From assembly GCF_016135805.1 (NCBI RefSeq), contig NZ_JADWOX010000004.1:124001-188000 (forward strand): 64,000 nucleotides of DNA. The letters run 5' to 3'. The translations under genes and the position numbers were made by a program. Position 1 is the stretch's first letter; every line of letters begins with the position of its first letter. This DNA comes from Caulobacter hibisci. Its GTDB lineage: Bacteria > Pseudomonadota > Alphaproteobacteria > Caulobacterales > Caulobacteraceae. This document shows positions 25,398 to 33,198 of the stretch, piece after piece. The notes under the pieces are model-generated. The model was not told the origin of the DNA. It ran no database searches and saw nothing but the letters and a program-made list of their open reading frames with translations.

Positions 25398-26717
25398 TCA
25401 CTCGGCCGGCGCTGCGGCCAGATCGTCCTGGACGAACAGCGCCGGGGCCGGCTTGCGGGCCGACCAGCCGAAGGCGGCGATGACCAGGTAGCAGGCGGCC
25501 GGCAGCAGGAAGGCCAGGCCCAGGCCGAAATGGTCGCCCAGGAAGCCGGTGGCCGGCGGGATCAGGGCGCCGCCGACGATGGCCATGCACAGCAGGCCCG
25601 AGGCCTGCGGCGTGCGGTGGCCCATGCCCTCGATGCCGAGGGTGAAGATGGTCGGGAACATGATCGAGTTGAAGAAGCCGATGGCGATCAGAGCATAGCC
25701 GGCCTGCGGGCCGACGCTGAAGGCCGAGACCAGGATCAGCACGATGGCCGCCAGCGAGGCGACGGTCAGCACCTTGCCCGGCGACACCTTGGCCAGAATG
25801 AACGAGCCGAAGAACCGGCCGATGGTGGCGCCGCCCCAGTACCAGGCGACCATGCTGCCGGCCTTGGTCAGGGTCAGGCCCAGGGTGTCGGACTGGGTCA
25901 GGTAAGTGGTCATGTAGGTGCCGATCGCCACCTCGGCGCCGACATAGACGAAGATGCAGAGCACGGCGAAGGCCAGGCGCTTGTACTTCAGCATGCCCAG
26001 CATCTCGCCGACGCCGACGGCCTTTTCAGCCTGCGGGGCGGCGCTGTTCTTGCGCAGCAGCCAGAACAGCAAGGCCAGGGCCAGCAGCACGCCGGCGATG
26101 ATCAGGTAAGGGGTCTGGACGGCGTGGGCCTGGGTGTGGCGCAGGGCGGTCAGCTCGGCGGCCGACAGGGTGGCCGCGTCCGGCGCCTTCTCGATGTGGC
26201 TGAGGATCAGGGCCGAGCCGACGAAGGGCGCCAGGAAGGTGCCGACCGAGTTCAGGAACTGGGCGAAGGTCAGGCGGGCCGAGGCCGTCTCGCTCTTGCC
26301 GAGGATGGCGACCAGCGGATTGGCGGCGACCTGCAGGATGGTGATGCCCGAGGCCAGCACGAACAGGGCGGCCAGGAAGCCGCCATAGACGCCGGCGTTG
26401 GCGGCGGGGGCGAACATCAGGCAGCCGACCATCATGACCAGCAGGCCGACGACGACGGTGCGCAGATAGCCGACCTTGGCCAGCAGGAAGCTCGCCGGCA
26501 GCGAGACGACGGCATAGCCGATGAAGAAGGCGAACTGGGTCAGGCCGGCTTCGAAGTTAGACAGCGAGAACAGCGACTTCAGCGCCGGCGCCACCAGGTC
26601 GACCAGGCAGGTCGAGAAGCCCCAGGCGAAGAAGAGAAGAATCACGAAGGGCAGCAGCGCCGCCCCCTTACCGCTTGCGCCGCCCGTCGTCGGCGTCGCG
26701 CCAGCCATGCCTGCCAT
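25398..26717 (-). CDS. FucP/NagP-type MFS sugar transporter
   Basis: A 439-residue inner-membrane MFS permease with twelve hydrophobic helices. The motif region LFFAWGFSTCLVDLVAPALK and NFEAGLTQFAFFIGYAV resembles the FucP/GluP/NagP subfamily (fucose, glucose/galactose or N-acetylglucosamine:H+ symport). A perfect 14-bp palindrome (26770-26783) lies 53 bases upstream of the start and looks like a LacI-type operator, so the gene is probably induced by a sugar through an unlinked LacI-family repressor. Its stop adjoins that of the convergent pectinesterase. Confidence 0.9.
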   Translation of the reverse strand: MAGMAGATPTTGGASGKGAALLPFVILLFFAWGFSTCLVDLVAPALKSLFSLSNFEAGLTQFAFFIGYAVVSLPASFLLAKVGYLRTVVVGLLVMMVGCLMFAPAANAGVYGGFLAALFVLASGITILQVAANPLVAILGKSETASARLTFAQFLNSVGTFLAPFVGSALILSHIEKAPDAATLSAAELTALRHTQAHAVQTPYLIIAGVLLALALLFWLLRKNSAAPQAEKAVGVGEMLGMLKYKRLAFAVLCIFVYVGAEVAIGTYMTTYLTQSDTLGLTLTKAGSMVAWYWGGATIGRFFGSFILAKVSPGKVLTVASLAAIVLILVSAFSVGPQAGYALIAIGFFNSIMFPTIFTLGIEGMGHRTPQASGLLCMAIVGGALIPPATGFLGDHFGLGLAFLLPAACYLVIAAFGWSARKPAPALFVQDDLAAAPAE

Positions 26718-26769
26718 CTGTTTTCACTCCCCTGTCCGTCTTCGCGGGACGGCGTAGTCGCCCCGAACG

Positions 26770-26783
26770 TGACAACGTTGTCA
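26770..26783. promoter_or_regulatory. LacI-type operator upstream of sugar permease
   Basis: TGACAACGTTGTCA is a perfect 14-bp palindrome with the central CG typical of LacI-family operators. It is 53 bases upstream of the permease start. It resembles the operators I associate with NagR-type (N-acetylglucosamine) regulators, but this resemblance is from memory and needs comparison. Confidence 0.75.
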
Positions 26784-26849
26784 AGCATGTGGCCTGATTT
26801 CTCCACGTTGGGAACGGTATCAAGCGGGGGCTGGGCGGCTGGAGTGAAC

Positions 26850-27024
26850 CCTTCTCCCCTTGCGGGAGAAGGTGGCGGCCGGTAGCGAGGAACCTCCCCC
26901 TGTGGGGGAGGCGATCGCGCAGCAATCGGAGGGGGGAGTTGGTGCGAGATCTGCCGACGCCTCGGAAGCTGAGAACGTCCCCCCACCGGCCTTCGGCCGC
27001 CTCCCCACGGGGGGAGGTTCCTTG
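26850..27024. repeat. cluster of GC-rich hairpin repeats
   Basis: Three stems in a row: CTTCTCCCCTTGCGGGAGAA, ACCTCCCCCTGTGGGGGAGG and, in the second half, CCGCCTCCCCACGGGGGGAG, with GGCCTTCGGCC nearby. They resemble the stems at 7069-7172 and the outer stems of the bipartite REP-like elements. Confidence 0.55.
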
Positions 27025-27360
27025 TCGCTGAACACGCGCTTTCGCGCTCACGCGGAAAACCGCTGAGTTGATTGGAGAGGGCGCGGGGCGTCCGGGCATC
27101 GCCCGGATGTGTGAGTTTGAATACCGTTTCGACGAAGCTCTGACGCCCCGCGCGATCGTTGAACCTCAGGCCGGGGCGCGCGGGCCTCTTCCGCCCTGTG
27201 CCCCTTCCCCATGCAATGCGCCCCGTTTCTTGGCGGCCAGGCGTGCATGCGGCGCGGACCCTCGGACGGGCGGAAGGCCAATGTCGGCAGCCTCCCGATG
27301 GATGGGTTTACGTCCCCCATCCTCATTTAAGCCTGGCCCGGCCCTGCTCACGCAGCTCCG

Positions 27361-27551
27361 GCGGCCCCGCTCGATCGCATCGCCGTCGCACGCTTCGGGC
27401 CGGATCCTTGCGCCCTCTCCCTGCGACGGGACGGGGTCTATTGTGCGGGGGATTTGAGTGCGTCTGATAAGTTCGGGTGAGAAAGTTGCAGGGCGTTGAT
27501 TTCGCTGGGGTTCGGCTGACGTGCGACGGGGATCGACGGGGCTCTATCCCC
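27361..27551. repeat. ~190-bp non-coding element, copy 2 (inverted)
   Basis: The reverse complement matches 6512-6698. The core at 27460-27502 is identical at 40 of 43 positions, and both edges are conserved (GCGGCCCCGCTCGATCGCAT at one end and GGGGATCGACGGGGCTCTAT at the other). The middle blocks differ in length. No credible open frame is present in either copy. Confidence 0.7.
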
Positions 27552-27708
27552 GTCAACCACACCCAAAGTTCGCCTTCCTGGGCTTTGTGCCCAGGATCCA
27601 TCGTTCCGCTGCTCAGACCTTGGCAGGACGGTCGAGGTTTGAGCGGTCGCCGGCTCGCCACGAGGGCGGGGGAGGCGGGAATTTGTTGGCTTGGACGGTG
27701 GGGTTTTA

Positions 27709-27796
27709 GACGCCGTGCCGGCACGCCGGTTGGCGGCGTAACCCCTCACCCTCCCAGGCTTCGCCTAGGCCCCTCCCTCTCCCTTTGGGAGAGGGT
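27709..27796. repeat. REP-like element, copy B (half element)
   Basis: Contains GCCGTGCCGGCACGCCG, then GTAACCCCTCACCCTCCC, a short stem, and CCCCTCCCTCTCCCTTTGGG followed by AGAGGG. It matches one module plus linker of the elements at 6346-6496 and 57252-57398. It lies directly after the stop of the FAD oxidoreductase. Confidence 0.7.
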
Positions 27797-27805
27797 CAAA
27801 CCAAC

Positions 27806-29038
27806 CTAAGCCGCGACGCGGACCGGGGCGGTGACGCGGGCCAGGACGGCGGCGGCGGCGGTGAGGCCGGTGCGGATGGATTGGTCCTCGGCGCTGTCGC
27901 CATGGGTTCCGGCGCGGCCGGCCAGGTGCAGGCCGGAAAAGTGCAGGCGCAGGTCCAGGCCGATCATCTTCAGGTGCTCGTCGCAGGCCTCGTCGTGGAT
28001 CGGGTGGACCTTGCGCTGGCGCACCACCTGGGCGTCGCGGATCGAGCCCGGCGCAACCAGGCCCAGGCGCTGGGCCTCGGCGACGGCCTGCGCCACGAGG
28101 GACGCGTCATCGGCGGTCCACAGGGCGTCGCCTTCGAAGCAGTAGTAGTCGAGCGCCAGGGCGCCCTCTTCCAGCGCGCGGGCGCGGGCGGCCTTGATGG
28201 CCGGGTCGTGGATCTCGGCCAGGGCGGGCGCGCGGCGGCGGCCCGGCGCGGCGGCGAAGGCCACCGTGACCTGGTCGCGGTACATCAGCTCGCAGGCGTG
28301 GAACAGGCTGATCGGCGTGGGCGACAGCGCGCCCATCAGCTCGCGCAGCGGCATGGTCGAGATCACCTGATCGGCGGTGAGGATCTCGACGACGCCGTCC
28401 TGGCGTTCGGCGGTCACGGTCCAGACGCCGCTGGCGCGGTCGCGACGCAGGCTGGTCGCTGTCAGGCCAAGGCGCGTCTCGCCGCCGGCGGCATGGATGG
28501 CGCGAGCGCAGGCGTCCCACAGCTGGCCCGTGCCCAGGCGCGGACGCCAAGCGGCTTCGGACTGGAAGCTGGGACAGGCCGGCTGGGCCGGGGTCTCGTC
28601 GGGGCGCAGGGCCCACAGCTTGTGGGCGTAGTCGCCCAGTCGACGGGCGACGCGGCGACCAAAGCGCCGGGTCAGCCATTCGCCGAGGGTCTTGGAATTG
28701 GCGATCGGGCGCAGCCTGGCGCTCAGCAGCGCCCCGATGGCGGCGCCGGGACGGCCGCGCGCGGCGCCCTCCCCCGCCAGGCGCATGGCGCCGGGGGCCT
28801 CGACAACGTCGTCGGACAGCAGGGCCGTCCAGAAGGCGCGGATGGCCGGATCGGCCGAGCTCAGCCGGCGGCCGGAGATGTCGAGGGAAAAGCTGTCGAA
28901 GCGCACGGTGCGCGCCGCGCCGCCGATCGCTTCGGCTTCGATCACGGTGACCGCGCGGCCGGCGCAGGCCAGGGCGTGGGCGGCCGACAGACCGGCGGGC
29001 CCGGCCCCGATCACCAGCGTCTCGACATGTTCGCCCAT
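27806..29038 (-). CDS. FAD-dependent amine oxidase/phytoene desaturase-like oxidoreductase
   Basis: A 410-residue flavoprotein. The N-terminal dinucleotide fold (ETLVIGAGPAGLSAAHALAC) is followed by a second ADP-contact segment (TVIEAEAIGGAARTV). The C-terminal FAD motif (HLAGRAGTHGDSAEDQSIRT) places it in the NAD(P)-binding/amine-oxidase-like group that includes protoporphyrinogen oxidases and UDP-galactopyranose mutase relatives. The DISGRRL and AHKLWAL segments are reminiscent of the latter group. The substrate is unknown. It is divergent from the DUF47-pit operon. Confidence 0.85.
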   Translation of the reverse strand: MGEHVETLVIGAGPAGLSAAHALACAGRAVTVIEAEAIGGAARTVRFDSFSLDISGRRLSSADPAIRAFWTALLSDDVVEAPGAMRLAGEGAARGRPGAAIGALLSARLRPIANSKTLGEWLTRRFGRRVARRLGDYAHKLWALRPDETPAQPACPSFQSEAAWRPRLGTGQLWDACARAIHAAGGETRLGLTATSLRRDRASGVWTVTAERQDGVVEILTADQVISTMPLRELMGALSPTPISLFHACELMYRDQVTVAFAAAPGRRRAPALAEIHDPAIKAARARALEEGALALDYYCFEGDALWTADDASLVAQAVAEAQRLGLVAPGSIRDAQVVRQRKVHPIHDEACDEHLKMIGLDLRLHFSGLHLAGRAGTHGDSAEDQSIRTGLTAAAAVLARVTAPVRVAA

Positions 29039-29354
29039 CTTGGCCTCCCCGAATTCAGGCTTCGAGGATCAGCCGGCAAGGTTAAGAACATCGTTCAGAT
29101 TTGGGCCGACCAAGGGCTTTGCGGCGGCTTGGGACGCTATGTCGCGGCGCCGACCCTTCACGCCGCGGATGGCCCGCCGACCGATACCCCTCGCGATCGC
29201 CGCGCTCGCCAAGGCTCGAACTGTCACAAAACTTTCACAGAAGGACTTGAACGCCGCCCTCTTCCGTGGTTCCGCTCCGGCCAATGGCGCGGATGATCCC
29301 GATACGGACGTCCGCGTTTTTCGTTACCGCGCTTCGAACAGAGGATGAAGCGAC
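29039..29354. other. divergent promoter region upstream of the DUF47-pit operon
   Basis: A 316-base gap between the FAD oxidoreductase and DUF47 genes. It contains a Pho box at 29221-29238. No open frame with a ribosome binding site is seen. Confidence 0.6.
29221..29238 (+). promoter_or_regulatory. Pho box (PhoB site)
   Basis: CTGTCAC-AAAA-CTTTCAC is a pair of 7-base direct repeats with a 4-base AT spacer. It matches the PhoB consensus CTGTCAT-N4-CTGTCAT with only one or two differences per half. It lies 117 bases upstream of the DUF47 start, in the correct orientation for the operon. Confidence 0.75.
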
Positions 29355-29999
29355 ATGCTGGGTTTGTTCCGGGCGATCATGCCCAAGGAAGACCGCTTCT
29401 TCGACCTTTTCGCCCAGCACGCCCAGACCCTGGTGGCGGGCGCCAAGGCGCTGAGCGACCTGATGAGCGGCGCCGACACCATCGAGGCGGCCACCAACCG
29501 GGTGAACCAGCATGAGGAAGAGGCCGACGAGATCACCCGCCAGGTGATGCAGGCCGTGCGCCGCAGCTTCATCACGCCCTTCGACCGCAGCGACATCCAG
29601 GACCTGACGACGTCGCTGGACGACGCCATCGACCAGATGCGCAAGACCGCCAAGGTGGTCAGCCTGTTCGAGGTCAAGAGCTTCGAGCCGCAGATGAAGG
29701 CGATGGCGGAGATCATCGTCCAGGCCGCCGACCTGACGGCCGAGGCCGTGTCGCTGCTGCCGAAGATGCGCCACAACGCCCAGCGCCTGAGCGACCTGGC
29801 CGTCAAGATCACCCAGATCGAGGAACAGGCCGACCAGATGTACGACATCGGCCGCAAGGAACTGTTCCTGGCCCACCGCGAGGCCGACCCGATGGCCTTC
29901 ATCGTCGGCATCGACATCTACAGCCACCTGGAAAAGGTGGTCGACCGCTTCGAGGACGTGGCCAACCGCATCAGCGGCATCGTCGTCGAGCAGGTCTGA
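29355..29999 (+). CDS. DUF47 family protein (PhoU-like Pit accessory protein)
   Basis: A 214-residue all-helical protein of the DUF47/PhoU-like family. Recognisable segments are EDRFFDLFAQHAQTLVAGAK, HEEEADEITRQVMQ, FITPFDRSDIQDLTTSLDD and DIYSHLEKVVDRFEDVANRI. It is encoded ten bases before the Pit phosphate transporter and probably modulates it, as its counterpart (orfA) is thought to do in Sinorhizobium. A Pho box lies upstream of the operon. Confidence 0.94.
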   Translation: MLGLFRAIMPKEDRFFDLFAQHAQTLVAGAKALSDLMSGADTIEAATNRVNQHEEEADEITRQVMQAVRRSFITPFDRSDIQDLTTSLDDAIDQMRKTAKVVSLFEVKSFEPQMKAMAEIIVQAADLTAEAVSLLPKMRHNAQRLSDLAVKITQIEEQADQMYDIGRKELFLAHREADPMAFIVGIDIYSHLEKVVDRFEDVANRISGIVVEQV

Positions 30000-30009
30000 G
30001 ACCCGCGCC

Positions 30010-31011
30010 GTGGATCCCACGTTCCTCATCCTGGTGTTCCTGGTCGTCGTCGCCCTGGCGTTCGACTTCCTGAACGGCCTGCACGACGCGGCCAACTCGA
30101 TCGCCACCATCGTCTCCACCCGCGTGCTGTCGGCGAAGTGGGCGGTGATCTGGGCGGCGTTCTTCAACTTCATCGCCTTCCTGTTCTTCGGCCTGCACGT
30201 GGCCAAGATGGTCGGCTCGGGGATCGTCGATCCGCACATCATCAGCGACCGGCTGATCTTCGCCGCCCTGATGGGGGCGATCAGCTGGAACCTGCTGACC
30301 TGGTGGCTGGGCATTCCGTCGTCGAGCTCGCACGCCCTGATCGGCGGCCTGGTCGGCGCGGCCATCGCCAAGGTCGGGGGCCTCTCCGCCATCCAGTGGG
30401 CGGGCCTGGGCAAGACCGCGGCCGGCATCGTGGTGTCGCCGACGGTCGGCTTCGTGCTGGCGCTGGTGCTGGTGCTGATCGTCTCCTGGACGTTCCTGAA
30501 GAGCTCGCCGTTCTTCGCCGACCGGGTGTTTCGCAAGCTGCAGTTCGTCTCGGCCGCGATGTACAGCCTGGGCCACGGGGGCAACGACGCCCAGAAGACC
30601 ATGGGCATCATCGCCGCCCTGCTGTTCGCCCACGGGGCCACAGACGCTCCGGGACACATTCCGTTCTGGGTGGTGATCGCCTGTCAGACGGCCATGGGCC
30701 TGGGGACCTTGTTCGGCGGCTGGCGCATCGTCCACACCATGGGCAGCAAGATCACCCGCCTCACGCCTATGCAGGGTTTCTGCGCGGAGACCGGCGGAGC
30801 GATCACTTTGTTCCTCGCCACGCATATCGGCGTTCCTGTCTCGACGACTCACACGATCACGGGCGCTATTGTCGGCGTCGGCGCTTCGCGCCGAGTCTCG
30901 GCGGTGCGCTGGGGCGTGGCCAAGAACATCGTCGTGGCCTGGGTCGTGACGCTTCCGGCGGCGGCCCTGACGGCGGCGCTGTTCTACTATCTCGGGTTCT
31001 GGATGACGTGA
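30010..31011 (+). CDS. pit: low-affinity inorganic phosphate transporter (Pit family)
   Basis: A 333-residue inner-membrane phosphate:cation symporter. The duplicated family signature is visible twice: FDFLNGLHDAANSIATIVST in the first half and LGHGGNDAQKTMG in the second, with GIPSSSSHALIGGLVGA and GVPVSTTHTITGAIVG as the paired re-entrant segments. The start is a GTG at 30010. The downstream NUDIX gene overlaps the stop by four bases (GTGA). The Pho box before DUF47 suggests PhoB control; in Sinorhizobium meliloti the orthologous orfA-pit operon is repressed by PhoB under phosphate limitation. Confidence 0.95.
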   Translation: MDPTFLILVFLVVVALAFDFLNGLHDAANSIATIVSTRVLSAKWAVIWAAFFNFIAFLFFGLHVAKMVGSGIVDPHIISDRLIFAALMGAISWNLLTWWLGIPSSSSHALIGGLVGAAIAKVGGLSAIQWAGLGKTAAGIVVSPTVGFVLALVLVLIVSWTFLKSSPFFADRVFRKLQFVSAAMYSLGHGGNDAQKTMGIIAALLFAHGATDAPGHIPFWVVIACQTAMGLGTLFGGWRIVHTMGSKITRLTPMQGFCAETGGAITLFLATHIGVPVSTTHTITGAIVGVGASRRVSAVRWGVAKNIVVAWVVTLPAAALTAALFYYLGFWMT

Positions 31012-31577
31012 CGGACGGGACGGTCAAGCAGACTGGCGGCGCGAAGGGCGGCGGCAAGCGTCGCCAGGTCGCCGCCCTGCCCTGGCGCGGCGACGGCGCC
31101 GGGCTGGAGATCCTGCTCGTCTCGTCGCGCGAGACCCGCCGCTGGGTGATCCCCAAGGGCTGGCCGATGAAGGACAAGGCCGACCACCAGGCCGCCGCCC
31201 AGGAAGCCTATGAAGAGGCGGGCCTCGACGGCAAGATCGTCGAGGCGGCCTTCGGCGAGTACGAATATCTCAAGCGGCTGAAGAGCGGCGCGGCGCGGCT
31301 GGTCAAGGTGGACGTCTATCCGCTGAAGGTGACCGGAGAGCATGCGACCTGGCCCGAGAAGGGTCAGCGAACCCTGAAATGGATGTGTCCGGTCGAGGCG
31401 GCGCTCGCGGTGCAGGAGCCCGACTTGCGCGACCTGATCGCCCGCTTCGCCGGCATCGCCGTGCCGGTCGAGGAGCGTCCAGCCCCGGACCAGGCGCCGA
31501 CGCCGGTGCGGGTGGCGTTCCAGCGGCTGCGGCGGCGGGTCACCGCCCTGTGGGGACGGGCGCGGCGACAGCGCTAG
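31008..31577 (+). CDS. NUDIX hydrolase
   Basis: A 189-residue NUDIX protein. The GTG start at 31008 overlaps the pit stop by four bases and gives a compact protein beginning VTDGTVKQTGG. The Nudix helix (residues 51-73) retains the metal-binding Glu66, Glu69 and Glu70 (AAAQEAYEEAGL) and the leading PKGWP, but has Lys in place of the first Glu and Gln for Arg. I believe this variant is usual in alphaproteobacterial homologues of the diphosphoinositol/dinucleoside polyphosphate hydrolase group. Coupling to phosphate transport suggests a link with polyphosphorylated nucleotides. The basic tail (RRRVTALWGRARRQR) is not conserved in the fold. Confidence 0.9.
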   Translation: MTDGTVKQTGGAKGGGKRRQVAALPWRGDGAGLEILLVSSRETRRWVIPKGWPMKDKADHQAAAQEAYEEAGLDGKIVEAAFGEYEYLKRLKSGAARLVKVDVYPLKVTGEHATWPEKGQRTLKWMCPVEAALAVQEPDLRDLIARFAGIAVPVEERPAPDQAPTPVRVAFQRLRRRVTALWGRARRQR

Positions 31578-31608
31578 ATTGTGGACAACCGCGCGATCGG
31601 CGCATAAT

Positions 31609-31623
31609 GTTCGCATTATGTTC
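31609..31623 (+). promoter_or_regulatory. LexA (SOS) box
   Basis: GTTCGCATTATGTTC matches the alphaproteobacterial LexA consensus GTTC-N7-GTTC exactly. It ends 14 bases before the ATG of the endonuclease III-like gene. It overlaps a perfect CATAATG-TTCG-CATTATG inverted repeat (31603-31620). Position and match imply LexA repression of the downstream DNA-repair gene. Confidence 0.8.
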
Positions 31624-31637
31624 CAGATGGTCGCGCC

Positions 31638-32360
31638 ATGCAGCTTTCCCTGAACCTCGCCCGCTCGCCGCTCGAAGGCGTGCGCGACGCTTTGCTCGAG
31701 GCCTTCGGTCCGCAGCGGCCCAAGGCGCGGATGGATCCGGTGTCGCAGCTGGTGAAGTCGTCGATCAGCCACCGGACTCTGGATGCAACGTCGTGGGCGG
31801 CGTTCCTGCGACTGCAATCGGAGTTCCAGACCTGGGAAGACCTGGCGCGGGCCGAGCCGGAAACGGTGCTGGCGCTCATCGCCGACGTCACCCATGCCGA
31901 GGACAAGGCGCGGCGGCTGCCGCTAGCCTTGCGGATGGTCGAGGCGCGGGTCGGCTGGCTGTCGCTGAGCCACCTGCGCAACCAGACGGTGGAACAGGCC
32001 CGGCACGAGCTGCGCGCCCTGCCCGGCGTCGGCCAGAAGGTGGCCGCCAGCGTGCTCAACTTCAGCACCCTGGCGATGCGTGACCTCGTGGTCGACAGCC
32101 ATGTGCACCGCACGGCCCAGCGGCTGGGCCTGGTCGGTTCTGGCGATCCGACCCACAGCTATCACGGCTTGATGGCCCTGGTTCCCGACAGCTGGACCGC
32201 CGACGACCTGTTCGAGCTGCACTGCCTGATGAAGCACGGCCTGGGCCAGATGCTGTGCCAGCACGACGCGCCGAGATGCGGGGCCTGTCCGCTGAAGGCC
32301 CAGTGCCGGCGGGTCGGCGTCGAGGGCGCGCGGGTGCTGGAATGGCGGCCGCGCACCTGA
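31638..32360 (+). CDS. endonuclease III-like DNA glycosylase/AP lyase (HhH-GPD)
   Basis: A 240-residue HhH-GPD superfamily enzyme of base-excision repair. The helix-hairpin-helix (ALPGVGQKVAASVLNF) carries catalytic Lys134, followed by catalytic Asp153 in VVDSHVHR. A [4Fe-4S] loop is present with Cys207, 214, 217 and 223 (C-X6-C-X2-C-X5-C). It is longer and more divergent than canonical Nth, so it may be a second, damage-inducible enzyme. A LexA box lies just before the start, supporting SOS induction. Confidence 0.92.
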   Translation: MQLSLNLARSPLEGVRDALLEAFGPQRPKARMDPVSQLVKSSISHRTLDATSWAAFLRLQSEFQTWEDLARAEPETVLALIADVTHAEDKARRLPLALRMVEARVGWLSLSHLRNQTVEQARHELRALPGVGQKVAASVLNFSTLAMRDLVVDSHVHRTAQRLGLVGSGDPTHSYHGLMALVPDSWTADDLFELHCLMKHGLGQMLCQHDAPRCGACPLKAQCRRVGVEGARVLEWRPRT

Positions 32361-32402
32361 GGCGGGGTTTGAACGGAAGGTCGTTTCGCGCACTGGCCCA
32401 GG

Positions 32403-33122
32403 ATGGATATTCGCATCGGCACGGCCGGCTGGAGCTTTCCGCGCGCGCTTGAGGCCTTCCCGAAGGACGGCACGGGCCTGGGGCGCTACGCCGCCGTCTT
32501 CGATTGCGTCGAGATCAACTCGTCCTTCTATCGGCCGCATCAGCGCAAGACCTATGAGCGCTGGGCGGCGAGCACGCCGGAGCGGTTCCGGTTCGCGGTG
32601 AAGGTCCCGAGGACGATTACCCACGAGCGGCGGCTGGTCGGGGCCGGCGACCTCGTGGCGCGGTTCCTCGACGAGACCGACGGCCTGGGCGGCAAGCGCG
32701 GGCCGCTGCTGATCCAGCTGCCGCCCAGCCTGAGGTTCGAGGCGGGCGTGGTGGACAGGTTCCTGGCCGACTGGCGCGAGCGCACCGACGCGCCGACCGT
32801 GCTGGAACCGCGCCATGCCGGTTGGTTCGCGGCCGAGCCGGAGGCGCTGCTGGCGTCGTTCGGGATCGCTCGGGTCGCCGCCGATCCGGCCCTGGTTCCG
32901 CAGGCGGCCGAGCCTGGCGGCTCGCCCGCCCTCGCCTACCGCCGTTGGCACGGCGCGCCGGTCATCTATGAGAGCGCCTATTCGCCGGAGGCTCTCGACC
33001 GCTTGGCCGAACGACTGCGGACCGAGGCCAGCGGGGCCGACACCTGGTGCGTGTTCGACAACACCAAGTTCGGCGCGGCGACCACGGATGCCCTGGGCGT
33101 GATGGCGCGGCTGAATCGGTGA
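32403..33122 (+). CDS. DUF72 family protein
   Basis: A 239-residue TIM-barrel protein of the DUF72 (YecE-like) family. Typical motifs are IRIGTAGWSFP at the start, VEINSSFYRPH, FRFAVKVPRTITHERRL, LLIQLPPSLRF and LEPRHAGWF. The biochemical function of the family is not established. It follows the endonuclease III-like gene on the same strand with a 42-base gap and could be transcribed with it. Confidence 0.92.
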   Translation: MDIRIGTAGWSFPRALEAFPKDGTGLGRYAAVFDCVEINSSFYRPHQRKTYERWAASTPERFRFAVKVPRTITHERRLVGAGDLVARFLDETDGLGGKRGPLLIQLPPSLRFEAGVVDRFLADWRERTDAPTVLEPRHAGWFAAEPEALLASFGIARVAADPALVPQAAEPGGSPALAYRRWHGAPVIYESAYSPEALDRLAERLRTEASGADTWCVFDNTKFGAATTDALGVMARLNR

Positions 33123-33198
33123 GCCCTCGCAGAGTCGCCTCCCCTCAAGCTAAGAGCTGAAGACCACCCCGGTCACGGCCACGAAGGAGAAGCGGTCC

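Larger units (their letters stand above)
26718..27805. other. gene-free, repeat-rich intergenic region
   Basis: About 1.1 kb without a credible gene. It begins with the promoter/operator region of the sugar permease, then GC-rich hairpins (26850-27024), an unfeatured stretch (about 27030-27360), the inverted copy of the 190-bp element (27361-27551), another unfeatured stretch, and half of a bipartite REP-like element (27709-27796) right after the FAD oxidoreductase. Open frames here lack ribosome binding sites and have repeat-like Arg/Pro-rich composition. Confidence 0.7.

Noticed and set aside
27068..27457. Open frame in the second gene-free gap
   Set aside because: No ribosome binding site, Pro/Arg-rich composition, and it runs into the repeated non-coding element.
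31008..31577. NUDIX protein as a dead enzyme because the Nudix box has Lys for Glu and Gln for Arg
   Set aside because: The three catalytic Glu residues are present, and I recall the same substitutions in many alphaproteobacterial homologues.
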